Of a stretch of 58,386 nt of DNA, positions 8,804 to 20,141 are shown one piece after another. The position numbers and the translations under genes were made by a program. The notes under the pieces were generated by a model. It was not told where the DNA came from. It made no database searches and was given only the letters and a program-made list of their open reading frames with translations. The DNA comes from Burkholderia pseudomultivorans. Its GTDB lineage: Bacteria; Pseudomonadota; Gammaproteobacteria; Burkholderiales; Burkholderiaceae. Numbering within the stretch: position 1 is the first letter of the stretch; each line of letters opens with the position of its first letter. The DNA is taken from NCBI RefSeq assembly GCF_902499075.1, contig NZ_CABVPP010000050.1, positions 1 through 58,386 of the forward strand, written 5' to 3'.

Positions 8804-10141
8804 ATGACCACCCAGCCAACCGGCGATATCGCCGCGCACCGCCAGTCGTCCACGCAGCTCTCCTGCGAATTCGCGGACATCGCGCCGCTGCTCGATCCCA
8901 CCGCGGCCGCGGCGGCCGCGAGCCGCTGCCACTACTGCTACGACGCACCGTGCGTGCACGCCTGCCCGACGCAGATCGACATTCCGGGCTTCATCCGCAA
9001 GATCGGCAACGGCAACCTGAAGGGCGCGGCGATCGACATTCTGTCCGCGAATCCGCTCGGCGGCATGTGCGCGCGCGTCTGTCCGACCGAAATCCTGTGC
9101 GAGGGTGCATGCGTGCGCAACCATCAGGACGCGCAGCCGGTCGCGATCGGCGCGCTGCAGCGGCATGCGACCGACTGGGCGATGGCGAGCGGCGCGGTGC
9201 GCTTCCAGCGCGCGCCCGACACGGGATACCACGTCGCCGTGGTCGGCGCGGGGCCGGCCGGGCTCGCATGCGCGCACCGGCTCGCGCTCGCGGGCCATCG
9301 CGTGACGCTGTTCGATGCGCGTGCGAAGGCGGGCGGGCTCAACGAATACGGGATCGCCGCCTACAAGACCGTCGACGATTTCGCGCAGCGCGAAGTGGAC
9401 TGGCTGCTGTCGGTCGGCGGCATCGAACTGAAGACGGGCGTCGCGCTCGGCCGCGACCTGACGCTCGACGCGCTGCGCGAAGGGCACGATGCGGTGTTTC
9501 TCGCGATCGGCCTCGGCGGCGTGCGCGCGCTCGCGGTGGAGGGCGAGCAGCTCGCGGGCGTGATGAACGCGGTCGATTTCATCGAACAGGTGCGGCAGGC
9601 CGATGCGCTCGAGAACGTGCCGGTCGGGCGTCGCGTGGTCGTGATCGGTGGCGGCAACACGGCGGTCGATGCGGCCGTGCAGAGCCGCAAGCTCGGCGCG
9701 GAGCGCGTGACGATCGTGTATCGGCGCGGCGTCGAAGCGATGAGTGCGACCTGGGCCGAACGCGAGTTCGCGCAGAAGAACGGCGTGACGCTCGTCACGC
9801 ATGCGCGGCCGGTGCGGATGTTCGGTGCAGGCGGTCAGGTGACGGGCGTCGAATTCGACACGGCGTCCGGCGAGCGCCTGACGATCGATGCCGACATGGT
9901 GCTGAAGGCGATCGGCCAGACGCTCGTGCCGGACGGCGTCGCCCCCGCGCTGCTGACGCCCGACGGCGCGCGCATCGCGGTCGACGCGGACGGCCGCACC
10001 GCATGGCCCGACGTATGGGCCGGCGGCGACTGCGCCGCGACGGGCGGCATCGATCTGACGGTACAGGCGGTGCAGGACGGCAAGCGCGCGGCCGCATCGA
10101 TCGACGCCGCGCTCGCGCAACGCAGTGTGCGCGCCGCGTGA
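8804..10141 (+). CDS. preT: NAD-dependent dihydropyrimidine dehydrogenase, PreT subunit
   Basis: A 445-residue flavoprotein resembling the small subunit of glutamate synthase. Eight cysteines for two [4Fe-4S] clusters lie at residues 42, 45, 50, 54 and 89, 93, 99, 103. The FAD loop VVGAGPAGLACA follows at about 147 and the NAD(P)H loop VIGGGNTAVDAA at about 285. With PreA it reduces uracil and thymine to the 5,6-dihydro forms: PreT takes electrons from NADH and passes them through its FAD and clusters to PreA. It is 59 bp upstream of preA in the same operon. Confidence 0.95.
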   Translation: MTTQPTGDIAAHRQSSTQLSCEFADIAPLLDPTAAAAAASRCHYCYDAPCVHACPTQIDIPGFIRKIGNGNLKGAAIDILSANPLGGMCARVCPTEILCEGACVRNHQDAQPVAIGALQRHATDWAMASGAVRFQRAPDTGYHVAVVGAGPAGLACAHRLALAGHRVTLFDARAKAGGLNEYGIAAYKTVDDFAQREVDWLLSVGGIELKTGVALGRDLTLDALREGHDAVFLAIGLGGVRALAVEGEQLAGVMNAVDFIEQVRQADALENVPVGRRVVVIGGGNTAVDAAVQSRKLGAERVTIVYRRGVEAMSATWAEREFAQKNGVTLVTHARPVRMFGAGGQVTGVEFDTASGERLTIDADMVLKAIGQTLVPDGVAPALLTPDGARIAVDADGRTAWPDVWAGGDCAATGGIDLTVQAVQDGKRAAASIDAALAQRSVRAA

Positions 10142-10199
10142 GCGGTGCATCGCGCGTCCTCGTATCGACGACAACGACCCCACCTTCACGGAGCCGAAC

Positions 10200-11507
10200 A
10201 TGGCCGATCTTCGCTGCACCATTGCGGGCATCACTTCTCCGAATCCGTTCTGGCTGGCCTCCGCGCCGCCGACCGACAAGGCCTACAACGTCAACCGCGC
10301 GTTCGAGGCGGGCTGGGGCGGCGTCGTCTGGAAGACGCTCGGACTCGATCCGCACGTCGTCAACGTCAGCTCGCGCTACGGCGCCGTGCAGTGGAACGGC
10401 CAGCGGATCGCGGGGCTGAACAACATCGAGCTGATCACCGATCGTCCGCTCGACGTGAACCTGCGCGAGATCGCGCAGGTGAAGCGCGACTGGCCCGACC
10501 GCGCGCTGATCGTGTCGCTGATGGTGCCGTGCAACGAGCGCGACTGGAAATGGATCCTGCCGCTCGTCGAGGACACCGGCGCCGATGCGGTCGAACTGAA
10601 CTTCGGCTGTCCGCACGGCATGAGCGAGCGCGGCATGGGCGCGGCGGTCGGGCAGGTGCCCGAATACGTCGAGATGGTCACGCGCTGGGTCAAGGAAGGC
10701 ACGAAGCTGCCGTGTCTCGTGAAGCTCACGCCGAACATCAGCGACATCCGGATGGGTTCGCGCGCCGCCTACAAGGGCGGCGCGGACGGCGTGTCGCTGA
10801 TCAACACGATCAATTCGATCGTCGCGGTCGATCTCGACCAGATGGCGCCGATCCCGACCGTCGACGGCAAGGGCACGCACGGCGGCTACTGCGGGCCCGC
10901 GGTCAAGCCGATCGCGCTGAACATGGTCGCGGAGATCGCGCGCGATCCGGAAACGCCGAATCTGCCGATCTCCGGCTACGGCGGCATTTCGACATGGCGC
11001 GACGCCGCCGAATTCATCGTGCTCGGCGCGGGCAGCGTGCAGGTCTGCACGGCGGCGATGCATTACGGATTCCGGATCGTGTCGGACCTCGTGGACGGGC
11101 TGTCGAACTGGATGGACGACAAGGGCTATGCGACGCTCGACGACGTGCGCGGCCGCGCGGTGCCGAACGTCACCGACTGGAAGTACCTGAACCTGCAGTA
11201 CGACATCAAGGCGCGCATCGACCAGGACCGTTGCATCCAGTGCGGGCTGTGCCACATCGCCTGCGAGGACACCTCGCATCAGGCGATCACGCGCGAGAAG
11301 GACGGCGTGCGGCACTTCGAAGTCGTCGATGCCGACTGCGTCGGCTGCAACCTCTGCATGCACGTGTGTCCGGTCGAACAGTGCATCACGATGGAGCGCG
11401 TCGACGCGGGCGGCTACGCAAACTGGACCACGCATCCGAACAACCCGGCACGCGCGGAGGCAGGCGCGGGTGCCACGCCGCCCGAGAAGCACGCGAAGGC
11501 GGCCTGA
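10200..11507 (+). CDS. preA: NAD-dependent dihydropyrimidine dehydrogenase, PreA subunit
   Basis: A 435-residue subunit that carries the pyrimidine-reducing site. Residues 1-310 form the FMN-binding dihydroorotate-dehydrogenase-like barrel, with the active-site cysteine in GCPHGMSERGMG. The C-terminus carries two ferredoxin-type [4Fe-4S] motifs: CIQCGLCHIAC starting at residue 345 and CVGCNLCMHVC starting at residue 380. The start at 10200 has a GGAG site 7 bases upstream. An in-frame ATG at 10125 overlaps preT and has no support. The PreT-PreA order matches the E. coli preTA and pydXA arrangements. Confidence 0.95.
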   Translation: MADLRCTIAGITSPNPFWLASAPPTDKAYNVNRAFEAGWGGVVWKTLGLDPHVVNVSSRYGAVQWNGQRIAGLNNIELITDRPLDVNLREIAQVKRDWPDRALIVSLMVPCNERDWKWILPLVEDTGADAVELNFGCPHGMSERGMGAAVGQVPEYVEMVTRWVKEGTKLPCLVKLTPNISDIRMGSRAAYKGGADGVSLINTINSIVAVDLDQMAPIPTVDGKGTHGGYCGPAVKPIALNMVAEIARDPETPNLPISGYGGISTWRDAAEFIVLGAGSVQVCTAAMHYGFRIVSDLVDGLSNWMDDKGYATLDDVRGRAVPNVTDWKYLNLQYDIKARIDQDRCIQCGLCHIACEDTSHQAITREKDGVRHFEVVDADCVGCNLCMHVCPVEQCITMERVDAGGYANWTTHPNNPARAEAGAGATPPEKHAKAA

Positions 11508-11515
11508 GCGGTAGC

Positions 11516-11547
11516 CGGCGGCGCGGCGCGAGCCGGGCCGCCGTTTT
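11516..11547 (+). terminator. Weak hairpin between preA and the transporter gene
   Basis: CGGCGG (11516-11521) can pair with CCGCCG (11538-11543), followed by four T residues. It lies just behind the preA stop inside an operon, so at most it would reduce transcription of the downstream genes. In DNA this GC-rich, short hairpins are common. Confidence 0.3.
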
Positions 11548-11606
11548 CGATTCCGTCGGCCGGCATCGAGCGATGCCGGCGCGGACGTTTCCGTGGAGCG
11601 CATCCG

Positions 11607-14625
<3,019 letters not shown>

Positions 14626-14656
14626 GCCTGCGGCGCGGGGCGGGCGGCGGCGCGCG

Positions 14657-15769
14657 TCAGCGCACGTCGTCCACTTCGCGGATCGGGATCACCGTGCGTG
14701 CGCCGCACTGGCGCAGCAGGTCGCGCAGTTCGTTGATGACGGGAAACACCTCGTGGTTCCAGTCGGCGCCCTGCTCGTCGTGCGCTTCCTGCTCGCGCTC
14801 GACGATCCAGCGATCCTCGCCGAAGATGCGCTCGGTAAACCAGACGAGCAGCGGCCACGCGAGATCGAGCGCGAACGGCACGCCCGGCTTGCGGATCGAC
14901 AGCAGCCCGAACGTGCGGTTGGTGCGCTGCGCGGCATCGAGCGGCACGTAGACGATCCACAGGTCCATCACGAGCGTGCCCTCGCTCGAGCGGATCTGCA
15001 GCGTCTGATACGGGTAGCCGGTGCGCACCGTCATCACGCTCTTGTTCGCCTGGTCGCCCGGCTTCTTGCTCGAACCGAACACGAGCGCCTCGCCGACCGG
15101 CTGCTTGCCTTCCATGCGCGCGAACGTGTAGTCGACCTCGACCCAGTCGTCGCCGCGACGGCGGCCGACGCAGCGTGCGCGCATCTGGCCCATCTGCTTG
15201 CGGTGCAGGAACTGATGGTTCATGTCCATCAGGTTCTCGTGCATGAACGAGTAGTGGCACTTGACCTCGCGGCCGAAGCGGCGCGTCTTGTAGCCGCGGT
15301 CGTCCGCGGAGGCGAGCAGCGGGAACGGCCGTTCGTCGGCGCGCGTCGCGTCGCCGGGGAACACGAAGATCAGCCCGTGCGCTTCGCGGCACGGATACGC
15401 GCGCACGCCGTTCGGCAGCCGCTCGCGGCCGAGATACGGCACGTCGACGCAGCGGCCGCTGCTGCAGTCGTAGGTCCAGCCGTGATAGCAGCAGCGCAGC
15501 GTTTCGCCGGCGACGACGCCCGCATGCAGCGGCACCTGGCGGTGCGCGCAACGGTCTTCGAGCGCGTAGACGGCGCCCGATTCGGTGCGCACGAGCACGA
15601 TCGGCTCGCCGGCGAAGCGCACGCCGAGCGTCTTGCCACGCTTGAGCTCGCGCGACCACGCGAGCGGATACCAGTAATCGGGGTGAATCGGCACGCGGCG
15701 CAGATCGCGCACGAGCGCGCCGCTGGCGGGTTCGAGGGTGTTGCTGTCGGGCAAAGGCACTGCGCGCAT
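14657..15769 (-). CDS. Rieske-type ring-hydroxylating oxygenase, alpha subunit-like
   Basis: A 370-residue Rieske non-haem iron oxygenase. The [2Fe-2S] ligands are Cys74-x-His76 and Cys93-x-x-His96. The mononuclear iron site is marked by ENLMDMNHQFLH, with His185 and His189. No fused reductase is present and no partner reductase is adjacent, so electrons must come from elsewhere. A strong AAGGAGG site precedes the ATG at 15769. It is convergent with the dihydropyrimidinase gene (31 bp apart), and a sequence close to the RutR box lies just upstream. A role in pyrimidine or N-heterocycle breakdown is therefore possible but unproven. Confidence 0.9.
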   Translation of the reverse strand: MRAVPLPDSNTLEPASGALVRDLRRVPIHPDYWYPLAWSRELKRGKTLGVRFAGEPIVLVRTESGAVYALEDRCAHRQVPLHAGVVAGETLRCCYHGWTYDCSSGRCVDVPYLGRERLPNGVRAYPCREAHGLIFVFPGDATRADERPFPLLASADDRGYKTRRFGREVKCHYSFMHENLMDMNHQFLHRKQMGQMRARCVGRRRGDDWVEVDYTFARMEGKQPVGEALVFGSSKKPGDQANKSVMTVRTGYPYQTLQIRSSEGTLVMDLWIVYVPLDAAQRTNRTFGLLSIRKPGVPFALDLAWPLLVWFTERIFGEDRWIVEREQEAHDEQGADWNHEVFPVINELRDLLRQCGARTVIPIREVDDVR

Positions 15770-15786
15770 GCGTGACGCCTCCTTGC

Positions 15787-15802
15787 TTGACCAGATGGTG
15801 AT
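15787..15802. promoter_or_regulatory. RutR-box-like site upstream of the Rieske oxygenase gene
   Basis: TTGACCA-GA-TGGTGAT matches 12 of the 14 defined positions of the E. coli RutR consensus (TTGACCA-NN-TGGTCAA). It lies 18 bp before the start codon of the Rieske gene, near its ribosome site. A RutR-like regulator is encoded 9 kb away at 6337, and the only other similar site found by eye is the palindrome at 7206. The match is seen; regulation is inferred. Confidence 0.45.
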
Positions 15803-15961
15803 CGTCGCGTGACGCGACGGCGATCTGGAGGAGTCTACGCGAAGTTGCCGCGCGAAGCCCGATCGATGTCCATTTGTCCCGCCGTTGCGGTCGGACATTT
15901 CATATGACGAAGCAACGGCGGCCCGCGCGGCCGCCGCTGCTTCGTGCCGCCGCTGCGCCGG

Positions 15962-16705
15962 TCAGCGGCTCGCGTCGCGCCACAGGACCGCATCGGCGCG
16001 GTAGAGCGCCGGAAACCGCTGCTGCAGTGCGGCGACCTTCGGCAGATCGTTGAACGCGATGTAGGGCGCGTCCGGATGCAGCTCGAGGTAGTTCTGATGA
16101 TAGGACTCGGCCGGATAGAAGCCCTTGAACGGCTCGACGCGCGTGACGATCGGCGCGGCGAACGTATGCGCGCGACCGAGCTGCGCGACGTACGCGGTCG
16201 CGATCGCGCGCTGCTGTGCGCTGGTCGGGAAGATCGCCGAACGGTACTGCGTGCCTTCGTCCGGCCCCTGCCGGTTCAGCTCGGTCGGGTCGTGCGCGAC
16301 CGAGAAGAAGATCTGCAGCAGCCGGCCGTACGTGATCCGCGCGGGATCGTAGACGATGCGCACCGATTCGGCATGGCCGGTCAGGCCCGTGCCGACGAGC
16401 GCGTAATGCGCGGTTTCGGATGCGCCGCCCGCGTAGCCGGCCGTGACCTGCTTCACGCCCTTCACGTGTTCGAAAACGCCCTGCACGCCCCAGAAGCAGC
16501 CGCCGGCGAGCACGGCCGTTTCGTCGTGCGACGCGCCGGGCGTCTCGTCGAGCGTCGGGGCGGGGGCCGTGCGCGGCGGCTCGGCGGACCGGCCGGCGCG
16601 CTGATAGCCGATCACGGCGGCCGCCGCGACGGCGAGCGCGCCGATGCGCCGCAGCATCGCCGTGCGTCGCCGGCGCGCCGGTTGTGGGGAGGATGTCGTG
16701 TTCAT
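15962..16705 (-). CDS. msrA: Exported peptide-methionine (S)-S-oxide reductase MsrA
   Basis: A 247-residue MsrA that reduces the S-epimer of oxidised methionine in proteins. The catalytic motif GCFWG places the nucleophile at Cys70. This is the only cysteine in the whole protein, so the usual C-terminal resolving cysteines are absent. An N-terminal extension of about 60 residues begins with a basic stretch (ARRRR) and a hydrophobic run (IGALAVAAAAVIGY). It looks like a signal peptide or membrane anchor, so the enzyme should act in the periplasm. An AGGAG site precedes the start. It is the third gene of an operon with msrB and a CcdA-thioredoxin protein. Confidence 0.93.
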   Translation of the reverse strand: MNTTSSPQPARRRRTAMLRRIGALAVAAAAVIGYQRAGRSAEPPRTAPAPTLDETPGASHDETAVLAGGCFWGVQGVFEHVKGVKQVTAGYAGGASETAHYALVGTGLTGHAESVRIVYDPARITYGRLLQIFFSVAHDPTELNRQGPDEGTQYRSAIFPTSAQQRAIATAYVAQLGRAHTFAAPIVTRVEPFKGFYPAESYHQNYLELHPDAPYIAFNDLPKVAALQQRFPALYRADAVLWRDASR

Positions 16706-16769
16706 CGTGGTGCTCCTTCGCAGTCGGTTCGAAACGGGCGACCGGCGCGCGACGTGCGCGCCGGCGCGC

Positions 16770-18650
16770 TCAGCCGAACGTGAACGCGTACGCGTCGACG
16801 CCGGCGTCGAGAAACTCGATCGAGAACGTGCGGTCGGCGATCGCGCCCGGCTGCCGCACGAGCTGATACAGCCGTTGCCCGGTCACGGTGCCGTAGCCCT
16901 GCGCATCGACGTCGGTACCGTGCGCGTCGCCGGGCGCGGCGCCGTCCACCGTCACGCGAAAGCGCACCGGCTTGCCGTTCGCGCCCGGGCCGAGCACGAG
17001 ATGCAGATCGCGCGCATGGAACCGGTAGACGATCCGGCCGGCCGGCGCCGCGAGCGTCGCGTGCTCGGCGCCGACCTGCCACGTGCCGGCCAGCCCCCAG
17101 TCGTTGAGCGCGGGATGCGCGGGCGCGTCGTAGCGATGCGCCGCGTCGCGTACGACGCCGCCGGGCGACGCGAAGTCTTCGGCACGCGCATAGCCGACGT
17201 AGGTTTCGGGCGAGCGCACGTCGGCGCTGTCGGCGGCGGCGAGCGCGCCTTGGGCGGGGCCGCCCGTCAGGCCGATCGGCACGTTCAGCGCGTCCGGGTG
17301 CCCGGCTTCGGCGAGCAGCTGCTGGATCGCGCGCTCCGATTCCGCGTATTCGCCTTCGCCGAAGTGATGGCGGCGAATGCGGCCCTGCGCATCGACGAAG
17401 TAGTGCGCGGGCCAGTATTCGTTGTTGAACGCGCGCCAGATCGCATAGCGGTTGTCGATCGCAACCGGATAGTCGATGCCGAGATCGCGGACCGCTTTTT
17501 TCACGTTGCCGATGTCGCGCTCGAACGCGAACTCCGGCGCGTGCACGCCGATCACGACGAGGCCGTAGCGTGCGTACTTGCGCGCCCACGCATTCGTGTA
17601 GGGCAGCGTGCGCAGGCAGTTGATGCACGAATAGGTCCAGAAGTCGACGAGCACGACCTTGCCGCGCAGCGCGGCCGCCGTCAGTGGTGGCGAGTTCAGC
17701 CACTGCACCGCGCCGTCGAGCGACGGCAGCGTGCCTTCGACGGGGAGCGCGGCCGGTGTGGCCATCGGCGCGGCCGCGCGCATCATCGCGCCGGCGGGCG
17801 GCGCGCTGCGGTCCGCGGCCGCGGTATCGGCCGCCGCCATCATCGCGGGGCCCGTGCCGGCGTCGTGCTGCATGCGACCGGACGCGCCGTCGGCGGCCGC
17901 CATCGCAATCGGCATGCCGGCCGCGCGGCCGCCGAGCCGGTCGACGAGGCGCGTTTCGAGGCCGCCCGTCGCGATCGTCGACAGCTGCGCGAGCGCACCG
18001 GTGTCGAGACCGAGCGCGATCGCGCCGACGCCGGCCAGGAGCGCCGCGCCGATGCCGCGGCGGATCCATTCGCCGGCGCCGAGCGAGCGCTTCATCGCGG
18101 CGAACACCTTGCCGCCGATCACGAGCGCGATGCCGAGCGACGTCGCGGCGCCTGCCGCGTACGCGATCAGCAGCAGCGTGGTGCCGACGTTCGCGCCGTG
18201 CAGCGCGGCGCCCGTCAGCACGAGGCCGAGGATCGGACCGGCGCAGGGCGCCCACAGCAGGCCGGTCGCGACGCCGAGCAGCAGCGACGACAAGGGTCCG
18301 GCCGGGCGGCCGTCGCGCTGCGCGAGCCCGGTGAGCCGGTTGCCGGCCGCGACGAACGGGCGCGTCAGATGTTCCGCGACGCGCGGCATCAGCAGGCTCA
18401 GGCCGAAGATCGCGAGCAGCACGATCGCGGCCCAGCGGCCGGCCTGATTGGCCTGCGCGACCCAGCCGCCGCCGACGGCGGCGAGTGTCGCGACGACGGC
18501 GAACGTGAGCGCCATCCCGACGAGCAGCGGCAGGCCGGTGCGCACGAATGGCTGGTCGGCGCGCGCGAACACGAACGGCAGCACCGGCAGGATGCACGGG
18601 CTGAGGATCGTGAGTACGCCGCCGAGATAGGCGAGGACGATGAGCAGCAT
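16770..18650 (-). CDS. CcdA-thioredoxin fusion (DipZ-like) thiol electron conduit
   Basis: A 626-residue inner-membrane protein. Residues 1-220 are a CcdA-type domain with about six membrane helices and the two transport cysteines at 19 (SPCILPVLPF) and 136 (APCAGP). A low-complexity Ala/Met-rich linker of about 80 residues (230-305) is followed by a periplasmic thioredoxin-like domain with the CINC motif at 342-345. A C-terminal beta-rich domain (about 480-626) is of the kind found in DipZ proteins. It should carry electrons from cytoplasmic thioredoxin to the periplasm. It sits between msrB and msrA, so the Msr enzymes are the likely recipients. An alternative role is cytochrome c or disulfide metabolism. 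Confidence 0.9.
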   Translation of the reverse strand: MLLIVLAYLGGVLTILSPCILPVLPFVFARADQPFVRTGLPLLVGMALTFAVVATLAAVGGGWVAQANQAGRWAAIVLLAIFGLSLLMPRVAEHLTRPFVAAGNRLTGLAQRDGRPAGPLSSLLLGVATGLLWAPCAGPILGLVLTGAALHGANVGTTLLLIAYAAGAATSLGIALVIGGKVFAAMKRSLGAGEWIRRGIGAALLAGVGAIALGLDTGALAQLSTIATGGLETRLVDRLGGRAAGMPIAMAAADGASGRMQHDAGTGPAMMAAADTAAADRSAPPAGAMMRAAAPMATPAALPVEGTLPSLDGAVQWLNSPPLTAAALRGKVVLVDFWTYSCINCLRTLPYTNAWARKYARYGLVVIGVHAPEFAFERDIGNVKKAVRDLGIDYPVAIDNRYAIWRAFNNEYWPAHYFVDAQGRIRRHHFGEGEYAESERAIQQLLAEAGHPDALNVPIGLTGGPAQGALAAADSADVRSPETYVGYARAEDFASPGGVVRDAAHRYDAPAHPALNDWGLAGTWQVGAEHATLAAPAGRIVYRFHARDLHLVLGPGANGKPVRFRVTVDGAAPGDAHGTDVDAQGYGTVTGQRLYQLVRQPGAIADRTFSIEFLDAGVDAYAFTFG

Positions 18651-18687
18651 GGGAGCGTCTCCGAAGAGTCAGCGGATCGGGGCCGGA

Positions 18688-19203
18688 TCAGGCGGCCGCC
18701 GGGTGGAAGACGAGCGCGAGACCGTTCATGCAGTAGCGCAGGCCGGTCGGCGGCGGGCCGTCGCCGAATACGTGGCCGAGATGGCCGCCGCAGCGGCGGC
18801 AATGCACTTCGGTGCGGACCATCCCGAACGACGTGTCGGCACCGGTGCCGACCGCGTGATCGAGCGGCTGCCAGAAGCTCGGCCAGCCGGTGTGGCTGTC
18901 GAATTTGGCGCTCGACGAGAACAGCGCGAGATCGCAGCCGGCACACGCGAAGGTGCCGCGCCGATGTTCGTCGTTGAGCGGGCTGCTGTAGGGCGGCTCG
19001 GTGCCCGCGTCGCGCAGCACCGTGTACTGCGCGGGCGTGAGCCGGCGGTGCCATTCGGCGTCGCTCAGCGCGACTTCGAATCGGCCGGCCGGCGGCGCGG
19101 CGAACGCGCGGCCGACGAGCGCGCGGCGGCCGGCCGACGACAGCGCGGCCAGCGCGGCGAGGCCGGCGGTGCCGGCGAACAGAAAGTGTCTGCGGGTGGG
19201 CAT
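18688..19203 (-). CDS. msrB: Tat-exported peptide-methionine (R)-S-oxide reductase MsrB
   Basis: A 171-residue MsrB. The N-terminus (MPTRRHFLFAG, then a hydrophobic run to AFAAPP) is a twin-arginine signal, so the folded, zinc-loaded enzyme goes to the periplasm. Zinc ligands are Cys87, Cys90, Cys135 and Cys138; the nucleophile is Cys158 in RYCMNG. The position that often holds the resolving cysteine (before GWPSF) is Thr105, so this is a one-cysteine type. I chose the start at 19203 for its CAGGAG site and the Tat signal. A longer frame back to 19377 would run into the promoter region. It is the first gene of the msrB-dipZ-msrA operon. Confidence 0.95.
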   Translation of the reverse strand: MPTRRHFLFAGTAGLAALAALSSAGRRALVGRAFAAPPAGRFEVALSDAEWHRRLTPAQYTVLRDAGTEPPYSSPLNDEHRRGTFACAGCDLALFSSSAKFDSHTGWPSFWQPLDHAVGTGADTSFGMVRTEVHCRRCGGHLGHVFGDGPPPTGLRYCMNGLALVFHPAAA

Positions 19204-19421
19204 GATCGGCTCCTGAGGGCAGGTCCTGAAAACATGCGCACAGCGTAGGCAGCGGCCGGTGTCGAAGTCCTCACGGAAAGTTAAATGAATTGTGATCCCT
19301 TGCCGCCGGAAAATTTTGCACAATGGCGGCAGCGGCCGCGCGCCGCCATTCGAGCCGGGCGCCGTCCGATCCGGCATCCGCCCCGCAACCCGACCGCGCT
19401 CCGGCGCGCCGCGCCATCGCC
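19204..19421. promoter_or_regulatory. Divergent control region of the Msr operon and two-component system
   Basis: This 218-bp gap separates msrB from the response regulator gene. Its AT-richest part, 19279-19323, contains TTAAATGAATTGTGATCC and a GAAAATTTT stretch, unusual for this genome and a likely promoter and response-regulator binding area. I did not find a clear direct repeat that would define the operator. Confidence 0.45.
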
Positions 19422-20141
19422 ATGGACCATCCGAAACGCATCCTGATCGTCGAGGACGACGCCGACATCGCCGACGTGCTGAGCCTGCATCTGCGCGACG
19501 AACGCTACGAGGTCGTGCATAGCGCGGACGGCGCGCAAGGGCTGCGGCTGCTGGAACAGGGCGGCTGGGACGCGCTGATCCTCGATCTGATGCTGCCCGG
19601 CGTCGACGGCCTCGAAATCTGCCGGCGCGCGCGCGCGATGGCGCGCTACACGCCGATCATCATCACGAGCGCGCGTTCGAGCGAGGTGCACCGGATCCTC
19701 GGCCTCGAAATCGGCGCGGACGACTATCTCGCGAAGCCGTTTTCGGTGCTCGAACTGGTGGCGCGCGTGAAGGCGCTGCTGCGGCGCGTCGACGCGCTCG
19801 CGCGCGATTCGCGGATCGATGCGGGCACGCTCGACGTCGCGGGACTGTCGATCGACCCCATCGCGCGCGAGGCCAGCGTCGACGGCACGCGCATCGACCT
19901 GACGCCGCGCGAGTTCGATCTGCTGTACTTCTTCGCGCGCCATCCGGGCAAGGTGTTCTCGCGCATGGATCTGCTCAATGCGGTATGGGGCTATCAGCAC
20001 GAAGGCTACGAGCACACGGTGAACACGCACATCAACCGGCTGCGCGCGAAGATCGAGGCCGATCCGGCCGAGCCCGTGCGGATCCTGACCGTGTGGGGGC
20101 GCGGCTACAAGCTCGCGGCCCCCGAGCAGCGGGACGCATGA
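19422..20141 (+). CDS. OmpR-family response regulator
   Basis: A 239-residue regulator. The receiver domain has the acidic pair in VEDDADI, phospho-acceptor Asp55 (LILDLMLPG) and Lys105 (LAKPF). The C-terminal winged helix carries the family's LTPREFDLLYFFARHPGKVF and NTHINRLRAKIE elements. The start at 19422 is chosen because the 33 residues before it are unlike any receiver domain. Its stop overlaps the start of the histidine kinase gene by 4 bp (ATGA). It is divergent from msrB, so the Msr operon is its most likely target, by analogy with E. coli HprRS, which responds to hypochlorous acid and controls msrPQ. Confidence 0.95.
   Translation: MDHPKRILIVEDDADIADVLSLHLRDERYEVVHSADGAQGLRLLEQGGWDALILDLMLPGVDGLEICRRARAMARYTPIIITSARSSEVHRILGLEIGADDYLAKPFSVLELVARVKALLRRVDALARDSRIDAGTLDVAGLSIDPIAREASVDGTRIDLTPREFDLLYFFARHPGKVFSRMDLLNAVWGYQHEGYEHTVNTHINRLRAKIEADPAEPVRILTVWGRGYKLAAPEQRDA

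Noticed and set aside
15866-15900. TGTCC and GGACA half sites upstream of the Rieske gene as a second operator
   Set aside because: The halves are over 20 bp apart, with no symmetry that fits the regulator's other site.
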